From a bacterium (GTDB lineage Bacteria > Desulfobacterota > DSWW01): a DNA stretch of 64,000 nt. Every line of letters starts with the position of its first letter. The first letter of the stretch is position 1. This document shows, piece after piece, positions 40,858 through 49,655 of the stretch. The stretch is taken from assembly GCA_028277985.1 (NCBI GenBank), contig JANQFG010000015.1, positions 31,346 through 95,345 of the forward strand, read 5' to 3'. The notes beneath the pieces were generated by a model. It was given only the letters and a program-made list of their open reading frames with translations, did no database searches and was not told the DNA's origin. The position numbers and the translations under genes were made by a program.

Positions 40858-41513
40858 AGCCTTCAAACGAATCCACCTACCCGGTCTCCCTCGACCTAAA
40901 AGGCAAGCCCGTTCTGCTGGTAGGAGGGGGAGAGGTGGCCTTTCGAAAGGCCCGGGGCCTTGTCGGATCGGGTTGCCTGCTGACCGTTGTCGCCCCCGAA
41001 TTCTCGCCTGCCTTCCTGGAATGGCTCGAACAGCATGAAAGCCGGGTTGAAGTGCGCGCCTACAGTGACGGCGAGGCTGCCAGCTACTTTCTCGTGATTT
41101 CTGCAACCGACGACGCAGGTGTGAACCGCAAGGTTTTCGCGGACGCCCAGGATACAGGCCGGTTGATCAACGTGGTCGACCAACCCGATCTCTGCAACAT
41201 CTATATTCCCTCCCGAATCGAGCGCGGCGACCTCCAGGTAGCGATCTCGACCGGAGGGAAATGCCCTGCCTTTGCCCGATGGCTCCGACGAGAACTCGAG
41301 GGGGCCATCCCCGAACGATACGGTCTTCTCGTGGAGAGGATCGCAGCCATTCGTAGCCGCATGAAGGAGACCGTACCGTCACAGGACGCACGAAGGCGCA
41401 TCCTGGAAAGGCTCCTTCACTCCGAGGGGGTGAGGAGGTTCCTTGCAGGAGACGATCGTCTTCTCACAAGAATCGAAGAGGGATGGGAACGGGCCGGGCG
41501 GAAACCTGACTGA
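40854..41513 (+). CDS. Precorrin-2 dehydrogenase / sirohydrochlorin ferrochelatase (CysG N-terminal type)
   Basis: A 219-residue protein from ATG 40854, overlapping the cobA stop. YPVSLDLKGKPVLLVGGGEVAFRKARGLVGSG is the NAD-binding start of the CysG-B/Met8 family; SRVEVRAYSDGEAASYFLVISATDD, INVVDQPDLCNIYIPSRIERGDLQVAISTGGKCPAFARWLRRELEG follow. It oxidises precorrin-2 to sirohydrochlorin and may insert iron. It has no methyltransferase domain, which is supplied by the preceding gene. The gene ends 38 bases before a hairpin and the convergent ferredoxin gene. Confidence 0.92.
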   Translation: MKPSNESTYPVSLDLKGKPVLLVGGGEVAFRKARGLVGSGCLLTVVAPEFSPAFLEWLEQHESRVEVRAYSDGEAASYFLVISATDDAGVNRKVFADAQDTGRLINVVDQPDLCNIYIPSRIERGDLQVAISTGGKCPAFARWLRRELEGAIPERYGLLVERIAAIRSRMKETVPSQDARRRILERLLHSEGVRRFLAGDDRLLTRIEEGWERAGRKPD

Positions 41514-41551
41514 AGGGGCACACAGACGAAAACCGATCGTCCGTGCACCCC

Positions 41552-41595
41552 AGCCCGCATATTGCCGGAAACTTCGCGCAATATGCGTGCGGGCT
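41552..41595. terminator. Hairpin between convergent sirohaem and dsr operons
   Basis: AGCCCGCATATTGC (41552-41565) pairs with GCAATATGCG-TG-CGGGCT (41578-41595) except for a 2-base bulge. It starts 2 bases after the ferredoxin stop codon and 38 bases after the dehydrogenase stop. No T-run follows on either side. It is a plausible bidirectional terminator or mRNA stabiliser. Confidence 0.55.
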
Positions 41596-41597
41596 CA

Positions 41598-41783
41598 TCA
41601 AGTCTCGGTCAGCGTGATGGCCGACTCCGGGCACGTTTCGACGCAGCTCTCGCAGCCCAGGCACTCATCGATGTTCACAACTTCGGCCTTCTCGTCCTTG
41701 AGTTCAAGGACTTCTGCGGGGCATATATCGACACACTCCCCACATCCGGTGCACTTCTCTTTGTCGATCGTGAGCTCGTACAT
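41598..41783 (-). CDS. Two-cluster [4Fe-4S] ferredoxin
   Basis: A 61-residue protein with two standard motifs, CTGCGECVDICPAEVLEL and CLGCESCVETCPESAITL. All eight Cys are present. It is the last gene of the dsrMKJOP operon, 80 bases after dsrP, and may supply or take electrons for the sulfite pathway in the cytoplasm, for example for DsrAB. The specific partner is not shown by sequence. Confidence 0.92.
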   Translation of the reverse strand: MYELTIDKEKCTGCGECVDICPAEVLELKDEKAEVVNIDECLGCESCVETCPESAITLTET

Positions 41784-41863
41784 ATCGGTTTCTCCTGTGT
41801 GAGTAAGTTCGCCTTTCTCAAGGCAGTGAACAACAACCGTTTCCTACAAAAAGTCTATCCCGC

Positions 41864-43021
41864 CTACAGCGCGGTTTGCTCTTTCACCGAGACGGCGATC
41901 TTGAAGAGGATCGTCAGAATCAGGAACCCGATCCCCCATACGCCGAGAGTGATCATGACTTCGGGCAGCGAAGGCGTATATTCCACAACGTGCTCCAGTG
42001 GATTCGGGATGAACCCACCCACCACCAACCCCATGCCCTTGTCGATCCATGTGGAGAAGAAGACCGCCACAACCGCAAAGGCGAGTATGTTCTCGTTCTT
42101 CCGTGTTCCTGGATTGATGAGCAAGAGGAGAGCGACCGCCGCGAGCGCGGTGGATGTCCACATCCAGGGGATCAAGCCACCGTGCCCCTCATATCCGGCA
42201 TACAGGTACACCAGAGAGTGCTGGTGCCCCGGGATCCCGCTGTAGAAGGCTGTGAAGAACTCCAGACCCAGGAAGAAGACGTTGATGGTCATCGCGTAAG
42301 CCACGATCTTGGCCAGGGTCTGGATCGCCTCTTTGCCCGGATCGAAGCGCGTCGTCTTTCTCACGATCAGGCACAGGATGATGAGCAAGGAAGGCCCGGA
42401 TGCAAAGGCGGATGCAATAAATCGTGCCGCCAGGATTGCGGTCAGCCACAGGTGCCGCCCCGGAAGACCGGCATACAGGAAGGCCGTAACCGTGTGAATG
42501 CTCACAGCCCAGGGAATGGAAAGGTAGATGAAGGGCTTGATCCACTTGGGCGGTGCCACGCCCTTCCGCTCGCAGTCCAGCGAGATCCATCCGATCACCA
42601 GGTTCAGGAGCAGATAGCCCGTGAGGACCATGAAATCCCAGAACATGACCGAATTCGGCGTTGGATGAAGGATCACGTTCAGGACTCTCAGAGGCTGCCC
42701 CATGTCGACGAAGATGAACAGCATGCACATGGCCACGGAGGCGATCGCCAGGAACTCGCCCAGGACCGTTATCTTCCCGAAGACCTTGTAGTTGTGCAGA
42801 TAATACGGAAGGACCACCATCACCGCGGAGGCGGCCACACCGACGAGAAATGTGAACTGGGCGATGTAGAGGCCCCAACTCACGTCCCGGCTCAGCCCCG
42901 TGATCCCCAGGCCGTAGAAGAACTGCCAGAGGTAGAAAAGGACGCCCACGCCGATCACACCGAGCAGGACCGCGATCAACGCATAGTATTTCCGACCACC
43001 AATCAGTGCCTTGTCAATCAT
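41864..43021 (-). CDS. dsrP: DsrP, NrfD-type integral membrane subunit
   Basis: A 385-residue protein with about ten membrane helices, as usual for DsrP/HybB-type NrfD proteins. Motifs include LSRDVSWGLYIAQFTFLVGVAASAVMVVLPYYLHN and AVSIHTVTAFLYAGLPGRHLWLTAILAARFIASAFASGPSLLI. It exchanges electrons between the quinone pool and periplasmic DsrO. It starts 7 bases after the dsrO stop, and a ferredoxin gene follows by 80 bases. Confidence 0.95.
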   Translation of the reverse strand: MIDKALIGGRKYYALIAVLLGVIGVGVLFYLWQFFYGLGITGLSRDVSWGLYIAQFTFLVGVAASAVMVVLPYYLHNYKVFGKITVLGEFLAIASVAMCMLFIFVDMGQPLRVLNVILHPTPNSVMFWDFMVLTGYLLLNLVIGWISLDCERKGVAPPKWIKPFIYLSIPWAVSIHTVTAFLYAGLPGRHLWLTAILAARFIASAFASGPSLLIILCLIVRKTTRFDPGKEAIQTLAKIVAYAMTINVFFLGLEFFTAFYSGIPGHQHSLVYLYAGYEGHGGLIPWMWTSTALAAVALLLLINPGTRKNENILAFAVVAVFFSTWIDKGMGLVVGGFIPNPLEHVVEYTPSLPEVMITLGVWGIGFLILTILFKIAVSVKEQTAL

Positions 43022-43028
43022 GGCTCCC

Positions 43029-43820
43029 TCACACGAGATAATAGATCTGTGGCTTGGTTCCCAGCTCTGGTTTCCGCCGGAGGCTGTAGTGTTCGTGAAG
43101 GGCCTCCCTCACATGGGAGTGAGGATCCTCCAGGTCTCCGAATATCAGGGCCTTCACCTTGCAGGCCTCGACGCATGCCGGCTGTTTGCCCTCGGCCAGC
43201 CTTTCCGCGCAGAAATTGCACTTTTCCACCACCCCTCGCATACGGGTGGGGTAATCGTCCCGCTGGTTCTGGACGAAGGGCCGGGGGTCCCGCCAGTTGA
43301 AACTCCTCGAACCGTAAGGGCAACCCGCCATACAGAACCGGCAGCCGATGCAGCGATGGAAGTCCATCAAAATGATCCCATCGTCCCGCCGGAAGGTGGC
43401 CTTCGTGGGGCACACCCGCACACAGGGCGGGTTGTCACAGTGGTTGCACAACGCGAGGAACGGTTTCCCATGGAGGCTCTCGGACACGAACGGATGGTGC
43501 TGGTTCGGGCAAACGTGCTCGAAAGCGTCCTGCCAGATCCACTTGATCTCGTCCTTCGGGTTTCCGAGATCAGGAACGTTGTGGGTCGCATGGCACGCAA
43601 TCGTGCAATCCTTGCATCCGTCCTTGCCGATCTTCTCGATGCATTTCTTCGTGTCGACCACCATGGCCCAGCGTTTCCCGACAAGGGCTCCTTCGTTCGG
43701 CCGGGCTTCCTGGGCCTCGACCTGACCCTTGAAGACCAGATCCGCGGCTGCCTTGCCGCCGACCCCGGCCAGGGTCCCCAGCCCGGTGATCTTCAAGAAA
43801 TCTCTTCGATTCACGCCCAT
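43029..43820 (-). CDS. dsrO: DsrO, Tat-exported ferredoxin subunit
   Basis: A 263-residue protein with a Tat signal (NRRDFLKITGLGTLAGVGGKAAA). Fe-S groups in order: KKCIEKIGKDGCKDCTIACHA, ALCNHCDNPPCVRVCPTKA, HRCIGCRFCMAGCPYGSR and EKCNFCAERLAEGKQPACVEAC. The first group has a longer spacing than usual, as known for DsrO. It carries electrons on the periplasmic side between DsrJ and DsrP. The start shares one base with the dsrJ stop (TAATG). Confidence 0.95.
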   Translation of the reverse strand: MGVNRRDFLKITGLGTLAGVGGKAAADLVFKGQVEAQEARPNEGALVGKRWAMVVDTKKCIEKIGKDGCKDCTIACHATHNVPDLGNPKDEIKWIWQDAFEHVCPNQHHPFVSESLHGKPFLALCNHCDNPPCVRVCPTKATFRRDDGIILMDFHRCIGCRFCMAGCPYGSRSFNWRDPRPFVQNQRDDYPTRMRGVVEKCNFCAERLAEGKQPACVEACKVKALIFGDLEDPHSHVREALHEHYSLRRKPELGTKPQIYYLV

Positions 43821-44212
43821 TACTTTTTCTCCTTCGGCTCAACGTGGCAGTCCCAGCAGTAGGGATTCACACTCGTATAGTTGTGGCACCTGTCGCAGAA
43901 TTCCGCCTTGTTCGGGTGGCACTGCATGCACGTATTCTGAAGACTCATTTTGTAGGTCTTGCCGTTCTCCGCCACATACACCCGATTGCCTTCCCGGACA
44001 TACGAGTCCCTCCAATCGTTGAGCAAGGTCATGTGCATGGCCGACATCCATTCCTTCGAGGCCACACACTCCTTCTCCTGGCTGACGATCTTCGGCTCCG
44101 GTTTGTATTCCGCCTTCCCGGTCACCACGTTGTACCAGATCGGGGAGGTGACGACCGCAAGGAAGAGTACGAGTCCGGCTACGATTTTTCCTCCATCATA
44201 CATCCTCGTCAC
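43820..44212 (-). CDS. dsrJ: DsrJ, membrane-anchored trihaem cytochrome c
   Basis: A 130-residue protein with one N-terminal anchor (KIVAGLVLFLAVVTSPIWYNVV, about 8-29) and three CXXCH motifs close to the C-terminus: CMQCH, CDRCH and CWDCH. This matches DsrJ in size and layout, including ECVASKEWMSAMHMTLLNDWRDS, where the Cys is in the place of the proposed His/Cys haem ligand. It faces the periplasm. The gene overlaps dsrK by 17 bases. Confidence 0.95.
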   Translation of the reverse strand: MTRMYDGGKIVAGLVLFLAVVTSPIWYNVVTGKAEYKPEPKIVSQEKECVASKEWMSAMHMTLLNDWRDSYVREGNRVYVAENGKTYKMSLQNTCMQCHPNKAEFCDRCHNYTSVNPYCWDCHVEPKEKK

Positions 44213-45821
44213 CCTCCGTTTCGTTCAGGGGATCACCACGCATATTGAGTTCCCGTTCCCTCTCACCCTTCATGACCAGCGCGTTCCCGAGCAGTTCGTG
44301 AACGCCCGTCACTTCCACCCCGGGGGCCCAGTAGTCCGCCAGAGGAATCAGCGTTGCCCGGTCGATGGCACAGACGCATGCGAGCCGGTTGACGCCGTGC
44401 TTCTCCTGCACGTGACGGAGGGCATTGCCTCTCGGGAATCCGCCGCGCATCCGCATCTCCATGTTCTCGTCCGTGCCCAATCCCGCGCCACCGGAACAAC
44501 AGTAGGTCTGTTCCCGGATCGTGTTTTCCGGCATGTCGTAGAAGTGATTGACCACGTTCCTGAGAACGTACCGTGGCTCCTCCAGGAGCCCCATCGCCCT
44601 CGACGGGTTGCAGGAATCGTGAAAGGTCACCCGTAAGTTGTCGTTGCGGCTCGGGTCGAGGTTCAGCTTGTTGTTCTTGATCAGGTCGGACGTGAACTCC
44701 GTGATGTGGACCATCTTCGTGCTCTTCGCGTTCTCGAACTTGGTCCCCGTGATCGGAGAGACCGGCTCTTCCAGGAAGTCGGCAGGGCCGTTCATGGTAT
44801 CCATGTACTGATGAACCACACGCCACATGTGGCCGCATTCGCCCCCCAGGATCCACTTCACGCCCAATCGCTTCGCTTCCGCGTAGATCTTCGCGTTCAG
44901 CTGCTTCATCAGCTCGCTGGAGTTGAAGAGCCCGAAGTTCCCACCCTCGGAGGCGTAAGGGCTCCAGGTATAGTCGAGGCCGATCTCGTGGAAGAGCATC
45001 AGGTAGCCCATGAGCGAGAACGTTCCGGGATCGGCAAAGTAATCACCCGACGGTGTAACGAAGAGGATGTCGGCCCCTTTCTTGCAGATCGGAAGATCCA
45101 CCTTGATCCCGGTGATGTCCTCGACCTCGTCCTGGAAGAACTCGAGGGAGTCCTTGAAGGTGTGGGGCTGAATCCCCAGGTGATTTCCGGTTCGCTGACA
45201 ATTGGAGGCCGGCTCGAGGGCCCAGGTGATATTGATCCCGAGGAGATTGAGAAGCTCCCGAGCCATCATCGTGATTTCCGCCGTGTCGATCCCGTAGGGG
45301 CAGAAGACCGAACACCTTCGGCACTCGGTGCACTGATAGAAATAGTAGAACCATTCCTTGATCACTTCTTCTGTGAGCTCTCGTCCCCCGGCCAGTTTTC
45401 CCAGGATCTTCCCCGCAGCGGTGAAATCGTTACGGTAGACCGATCGCACGAGCTCCGCCCTGAGCACCGGCATGTTCTTCGGGTCCCCGGACCCGATGAA
45501 GAAATGGCATTTGTCTGCGCAGGCACCGCATCGCACGCATATGTCCATGAAGAGCTGAAACGACCTGTACTTGCTCAGCCGGTCCCTCATTCCCTCGAAG
45601 ACGATTTCCTTCCAGTTCTCCGGCAGTTTCCAGTCCTTATCGTGGGGCTGCCAGTCTCGCGGGTTGGCCATCCCAAGATATTCAAGATGCTTCGGGGAGC
45701 AGCTATAGCAGTAGGTGCCCTTCCGGAAAGCCACAGAAGGATCCATCCAGTCCTTCTTGGGCGGATCGTAGTCGAACTTCAGCAGATCCTCGGGCTTGAT
45801 ATCGAGTTCTTCTGATGACAT
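44196..45821 (-). CDS. dsrK: DsrK, HdrD-like catalytic subunit
   Basis: A 541-residue cytoplasmic protein. Ferredoxin motifs CVRCGACADKCHFF and CTECRRCSVFCPYGID come first. The CCG-type part has YHDSCNPSR-like FHDSCNPSRAMG, YCCSGGAGLGTDENMEMRMRGGFPRG and the late AYVCAIDR-like CVCAIDRATL. It holds the special [4Fe-4S] cluster thought to reduce the DsrC trisulfide. A 'YxxSPKHLEYLGMANPRDW' N-terminal part is typical of DsrK. It lies 4 bases downstream of dsrM. Confidence 0.96.
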   Translation of the reverse strand: MSSEELDIKPEDLLKFDYDPPKKDWMDPSVAFRKGTYCYSCSPKHLEYLGMANPRDWQPHDKDWKLPENWKEIVFEGMRDRLSKYRSFQLFMDICVRCGACADKCHFFIGSGDPKNMPVLRAELVRSVYRNDFTAAGKILGKLAGGRELTEEVIKEWFYYFYQCTECRRCSVFCPYGIDTAEITMMARELLNLLGINITWALEPASNCQRTGNHLGIQPHTFKDSLEFFQDEVEDITGIKVDLPICKKGADILFVTPSGDYFADPGTFSLMGYLMLFHEIGLDYTWSPYASEGGNFGLFNSSELMKQLNAKIYAEAKRLGVKWILGGECGHMWRVVHQYMDTMNGPADFLEEPVSPITGTKFENAKSTKMVHITEFTSDLIKNNKLNLDPSRNDNLRVTFHDSCNPSRAMGLLEEPRYVLRNVVNHFYDMPENTIREQTYCCSGGAGLGTDENMEMRMRGGFPRGNALRHVQEKHGVNRLACVCAIDRATLIPLADYWAPGVEVTGVHELLGNALVMKGERERELNMRGDPLNETEGDEDV

Positions 45822-45825
45822 CTTT

Positions 45826-46836
45826 CTACCCCTTGTCTAGTGGAATGTCGGCCGCTATCAATTTGTCCTTGAACTCCTCCTCCCAATGCTCGTAGGTGTG
45901 AACATCGACAGGGTAGTTCCAGGGATTGACGTGCCTGCGCTCGCGGCTGTCGTTTGACAGGTTTCGGGTCGGGCTTAGGAAGACGCCGCCCAGGTGCATC
46001 AGCTTGCTGAAGGGGAAGTAGATCACGAGTACGCTGACCAGGAAAAGATGGACATAGAAAAGGGCACCGATCCCGTCCGGAACGACCGGATTGAACCCGA
46101 TCAGCCCCATGGTCAGCTCCTTCGCCTTCACCACGTCGATCTTGAGAAAATGGCGCATCAGGATCCCTGAGATGACTACCCCGAGCAGAAGGAAGAGGGG
46201 AAAGTAGTCGGCCGCCAGAGAGATGTAGCGAACTTGCGGGTTCGCGAATCTCCGAAAGAGAAGATAACCCAGGGCCGCCAGGATGATCAGGGTCGTCAGA
46301 TACACGACCGGCGCGCCCACCTGGAAGAACCCGTCCAGGACCTGTATCCAGGGCACGAAGAACACGACCGGCTCGGTGAAGAAGCGGAAATGGCGCAGAA
46401 GGATCACCAGAAAACAATAGTGAAACGCGATCGCACCCAGCCAGAGAAAGAAGTTTGCGCTATAGACGATACGCTTGCCCCCGGTCGATTTCTCGTCACC
46501 CACCAGGGAAACGCTCGTGTTCCTAAAGAGCGAACGGAACGTGAGGATCTCCAGCGCCATTCTCACAGCCGTGTAGAGGCCGTTCGGGGGGCTCTCGAGA
46601 GGGCTGGACTTGATCCACGGAAGCGACTTCTGCTGGCCGCAGACCGTTGTGATGCGGAAGGGCACCGGAACGGTGGCCCATTTCAGCATCCTGTAGACAA
46701 TCCCGATGAGGAACACCGAGACCGCCGCGTACGGGACGATCACCCCGAACACGACCTCAAGACCTGCCGCCGACACGCCCAGGAAGGCGAGCAGCACCAG
46801 GGCGACAACCGCGAAGAGAGCATACAAGGCATTCAT
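45826..46836 (-). CDS. dsrM: DsrM, cytochrome b subunit
   Basis: A 336-residue membrane protein of the NarI/HdrE type with about six helices. His residues suited for two haem b ligands lie in helices near GAIAFHYCFLVILLRHFRFF and in MRHFLK/YVHLFLVSVLVIYFPFSKLMHLGGVFLSPTRN, whose end is diagnostic. It links menaquinone to DsrK. It is first of the dsrMKJOP genes, 49 bases downstream of the RsbRD-domain gene. Confidence 0.95.
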   Translation of the reverse strand: MNALYALFAVVALVLLAFLGVSAAGLEVVFGVIVPYAAVSVFLIGIVYRMLKWATVPVPFRITTVCGQQKSLPWIKSSPLESPPNGLYTAVRMALEILTFRSLFRNTSVSLVGDEKSTGGKRIVYSANFFLWLGAIAFHYCFLVILLRHFRFFTEPVVFFVPWIQVLDGFFQVGAPVVYLTTLIILAALGYLLFRRFANPQVRYISLAADYFPLFLLLGVVISGILMRHFLKIDVVKAKELTMGLIGFNPVVPDGIGALFYVHLFLVSVLVIYFPFSKLMHLGGVFLSPTRNLSNDSRERRHVNPWNYPVDVHTYEHWEEEFKDKLIAADIPLDKG

Positions 46837-46885
46837 CTGCCGACACCTCGCTTAGGATGAAAACGGATTTCCTATCGGTTTCCTA

Positions 46886-47440
46886 TTACGAATCCCTCGA
46901 AGGGGTTTCCTCGTTCTTCTTTCTTTTCTGGTAAACAAGATCCGTTCGTTCCAGCAGCCTCAGAGCTTGTTCCCGTTGCCGTTTTACCTCGCTGACCCGG
47001 AGTTCGTAGATCTCCTCACGGCAGCCCATGTAGACGTCAAAGGCACGAAGGGCCAGAGCGTCTATACGTTTTTCGAGGGGCAACAATTGTTCATAGAGGT
47101 GATGATCCCGGATCTCCTTGCCCAGCACATCACGGATCACCTCTTTCAGGGAGAACACAAAGGCGAGCGCCTGGGAAGGGGAAAAGTCCTGGATCGACCG
47201 GATCCGAATCACCTTGTCCAGAAACTCGTTCAGTGCTTCGGGGCTCTCCCGGTCCTTCAGGAGCTCGTCATACACCCCTTCGATTCCTTGAAGGATGGTG
47301 CTTCTCACCGGGTTGGCGAAAGGATCCTTCTCCTTCTTCAGGAATCTCGACGTGTCCTCCGGATATGATTCGAGGAGACGATCGAACCATTTCCCAACGA
47401 TGCTGGACCTTTTTCCGGCCAACAAGTCGCGCAACATCAC
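46886..47440 (-). CDS. RsbRD-like N-terminal domain protein of the dsr operon
   Basis: A 184-residue helical protein: LRDLLAGKRSSIVGKWFDRLLESYPEDTSRFLKKEKDPFANPVRSTILQGIEGVYDELL is the typical RsbT co-antagonist (RsbRD) N-terminal, globin-like fold. The last 40 residues (ELRVSEVKRQREQALRLLERTDLVYQ) form a coiled coil. Such genes are often found directly before dsrMKJOP in sulfate reducers. It lacks the STAS domain of true RsbR proteins. Its role is not known; a sensor or assembly role is inferred from the constant position. Confidence 0.85.
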   Translation of the reverse strand: MMLRDLLAGKRSSIVGKWFDRLLESYPEDTSRFLKKEKDPFANPVRSTILQGIEGVYDELLKDRESPEALNEFLDKVIRIRSIQDFSPSQALAFVFSLKEVIRDVLGKEIRDHHLYEQLLPLEKRIDALALRAFDVYMGCREEIYELRVSEVKRQREQALRLLERTDLVYQKRKKNEETPSRDS

Positions 47441-47537
47441 GGGGCCGACGACTTCCTTTCTGTCACGGCCGCCAAGGATGCGTGGAGGGGCTCAAGGTTC
47501 GCCCCCGACCCACTCCGGGTAAAACCGGAAACAGCCG

Positions 47538-47578
47538 TGTCGAGGTCTGCCGGTCCCGAAGGCCGACAGGCCTCGACA
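47538..47578 (-). terminator. Hairpin between dsrC and the dsrMKJOP operon
   Basis: TGTCGAGGTCTGCCGG (47538-47553) pairs with CCGACAGGCCTCGACA (47563-47578) with two mismatches. It lies about 50 bases after the dsrC stop on the minus strand and is followed by a short T-rich stretch. It may end part of the transcripts after dsrC, letting dsrC be made in excess of dsrMKJOP. Confidence 0.5.
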
Positions 47579-47630
47579 TCTTGAACGCACCCTGATGGCT
47601 CGTTTCCCACGCCTCGAGCGGCGTAAGGAA

Positions 47631-47948
47631 CTAAACGCACCCGGTAGGTTTGGGCAGACCGGCTACCTTACATGCGCCCTTTGCAGGACCAGATGGGAAA
47701 AGCTCATAGATGTATTTGAGCTTGAAGCCTGATTCCTTGCAAACCTTCCGGACCATCGGGGCGATACCAAACTTCTGGTAGTAGTCGCGGATGTAGTTCA
47801 CCAGCTTCCAGTGATCGTCACCCATCTCGTCGACACCTTCGGTCTTGGCCAGGTCCGCGGCCACTGCCTCGCTCCAGTCTTCCGGCGACTGAATGAATCC
47901 ATCCTCATCGACTTCGATTTCTTTTCCGCCCAGTGTTTGCGTTGGCAT
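47631..47948 (-). CDS. dsrC: DsrC sulfur carrier protein
   Basis: A 105-residue protein starting at ATG 47948 (TAGGAGGT eight bases upstream). The C-terminal arm GACKVAGLPKPTGCV has both conserved cysteines, Cys93 and Cys104, spaced by ten, so it is true DsrC and not TusE or RspA, which lack one. It carries sulfite-derived sulfur as a trisulfide from DsrAB to DsrK. LPKPTGCV is the usual last motif. It lies between dsrN and the RsbRD-domain gene on the same strand. Confidence 0.97.
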   Translation of the reverse strand: MPTQTLGGKEIEVDEDGFIQSPEDWSEAVAADLAKTEGVDEMGDDHWKLVNYIRDYYQKFGIAPMVRKVCKESGFKLKYIYELFPSGPAKGACKVAGLPKPTGCV

Positions 47949-48005
47949 TTCTTTTACCTCCTACGCGATAAGGTTTTGCCTGCTTGTGATGATTGTTCCT
48001 TGCCT

Positions 48006-49418
48006 CTATGATACAGCAGTCCCCGTGGCTGCTCGATTCAGAAAAGAATCCGCCCAGTGCGATTCCCCCAGTGCATGAAGATGGGAGAAGGTCGCATAGG
48101 CATTCTTGTAGCAAAGGCCCTCCCGGGACCCATCGAAACCGAAGCCGCGCTCCACCCGGCACGCAAACCGCAGCGCCTCATCCTCCCAGTCCTGCATCCC
48201 GGCATAGTGGAATTCGTGCCCTTTCAGCCGGCTCCCTTTCGGAAAGAGAGGGTTCTCCTCCTCGACCCGGAGCAGCGTATAGCCGTGTCCCTGAGGCCTC
48301 TCGTGAAACCGGTACACAATCGGAAACACATCGACGAGCGGATAGAGGTGGCCCTGCCATTCCAGGCCCCTGCCGAGATAGATGGCCCCCCCGCATTCGG
48401 CGTAAACCGGCATCCCGCTCTCGACCGCTTCGTGCAACGATCGCCTGAAGGACTGGTTCTCCGAGAGCGCCTTCGCCTGCGTCTCAGGAAACCCTCCCCC
48501 TATGTACAACGCGTCCAGATCCGGCAAGACCGGATCTTCCGATGCTTCCACGTCAACAACCTCGGCACCCCTGTCCCGCAAGGCCTCGATGTTCTCCGGA
48601 TAGTAGAAATGAAAGGCCTTGTCCCTGACCACACCCACCCGAACTCCGGAGAATCGAGGGGCGGATTCTCGAGGATGCTCCTGTGCTTCATCCTGCTCGG
48701 AATCCTGAACCGACACCGCCGCGCAATCCCTCTCCGCCACTTCCAAGACCGAGTCCATGTCCACGTGGGCCTCGATCAGATCCTGGATCGCACCCAGCGT
48801 CTCCTGAACCGCCCCGTGCTCCTGGGTAGGCAGCAGCCCGAGATGCCGCTCGTGGAACTGGATCTCCTTTGCCCGCGGGATGGCACCGACCACGGGAATG
48901 TCGCAGTACTTCTCGATGCTCGACCGCACGATACTCTCGTGGCGCTGGGTACCGACCCTGTTCAGGATGACCCCCTGAATCGAGACATCCTCGTCCAGGA
49001 CCTGGCAGCCTTTGATCAGGGCTGCCACCGTTCGGGTTGACTTGGTGCAATCCACCACAAGGAAGACAGACAGCCCGAGCAACTTGGCCAATACGGCCGA
49101 ACTGTGCTGCCCATCCACATCCATCCCGTCGAAAAGGCCTCGATTTCCCTCAACCACGGCAACGTCGGTTCCGGCCGCCCTCGCCTCGAAGGACCTGAGG
49201 GCACCTTCTTCCCCCATCAGGTAGGTATCGAGGTTGTAGCAGGGAGCCCCGGCCGCAAAGGAAAGCCATGAGGCATCGATGTAGTCGGGCCCCTTCTTGA
49301 AGACCGACAGGCCTTTGCCCTTCGATCGCCAGGAAGCCAGAAGACCCAGGCTGACCAGAGTCTTGCCTGCTCCACCTCGGAACGCCCCGATAAGGATACG
49401 CGGAAACGGATTCTGCAT
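48006..49418 (-). CDS. dsrN: DsrN / CbiA-type amide synthase
   Basis: From ATG 49418 a 470-residue enzyme; an in-frame ATG at 49529 would add 37 basic residues. The N-terminal half is the ATP-dependent DethioBiotin-synthetase-like domain (RILIGAFRGGAGKTLVSLGLL, FKKGPDYIDASWL, NRGLFDG). The C-terminal half is the class I amidotransferase (ALYIGGGFPETQAKAL, VYAECGGAIYLGRGL with the nucleophile Cys; EFHYAG). It amidates cobyrinate in B12 pathways. Next to dsrC it is best called DsrN, which is thought to make sirohaem amide for DsrAB. A role in cobalamin synthesis cannot be excluded. Confidence 0.85.
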   Translation of the reverse strand: MQNPFPRILIGAFRGGAGKTLVSLGLLASWRSKGKGLSVFKKGPDYIDASWLSFAAGAPCYNLDTYLMGEEGALRSFEARAAGTDVAVVEGNRGLFDGMDVDGQHSSAVLAKLLGLSVFLVVDCTKSTRTVAALIKGCQVLDEDVSIQGVILNRVGTQRHESIVRSSIEKYCDIPVVGAIPRAKEIQFHERHLGLLPTQEHGAVQETLGAIQDLIEAHVDMDSVLEVAERDCAAVSVQDSEQDEAQEHPRESAPRFSGVRVGVVRDKAFHFYYPENIEALRDRGAEVVDVEASEDPVLPDLDALYIGGGFPETQAKALSENQSFRRSLHEAVESGMPVYAECGGAIYLGRGLEWQGHLYPLVDVFPIVYRFHERPQGHGYTLLRVEEENPLFPKGSRLKGHEFHYAGMQDWEDEALRFACRVERGFGFDGSREGLCYKNAYATFSHLHALGESHWADSFLNRAATGTAVS

Positions 49419-49623
49419 TCTTCGGAACCAGGAGATTCTTAATGCCGTCTTTGTCGGGTTACCACCGGGAGGGAACGGAACTCTCTTCCGTGCCAGTCGG
49501 ACCGCAATCTTCCCCGCGACCCTATGCACGGAGGCATCGCCGGCAACCAGGCGGCTTTTCGTTACATACGCTGCTCAGAGCGGAACCTTGCCAGACCACC
49601 GCTCTGTAGGGTTATCCCACTAT

Positions 49624-49641
49624 TGAATGACGACTCATTCA
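49624..49641. promoter_or_regulatory. TGAATGA-CGAC-TCATTCA operator-like palindrome
   Basis: Seven-base arms with a 4-base centre, in the form used by many TetR-family regulators. It lies about 8-25 bases downstream of the predicted dsrN start point, where bound repressor would block transcription. No TetR gene is in the window. Confidence 0.5.
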
Positions 49642-49655
49642 TTTTCAATCGTCCT

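Noticed and set aside
48006..49418. Calling the CbiA-type gene a cobalamin biosynthesis gene only
   Set aside because: No other cobalamin gene lies nearby, whereas dsrC directly follows; DsrN is the better reading, though cobyrinate activity is not excluded.
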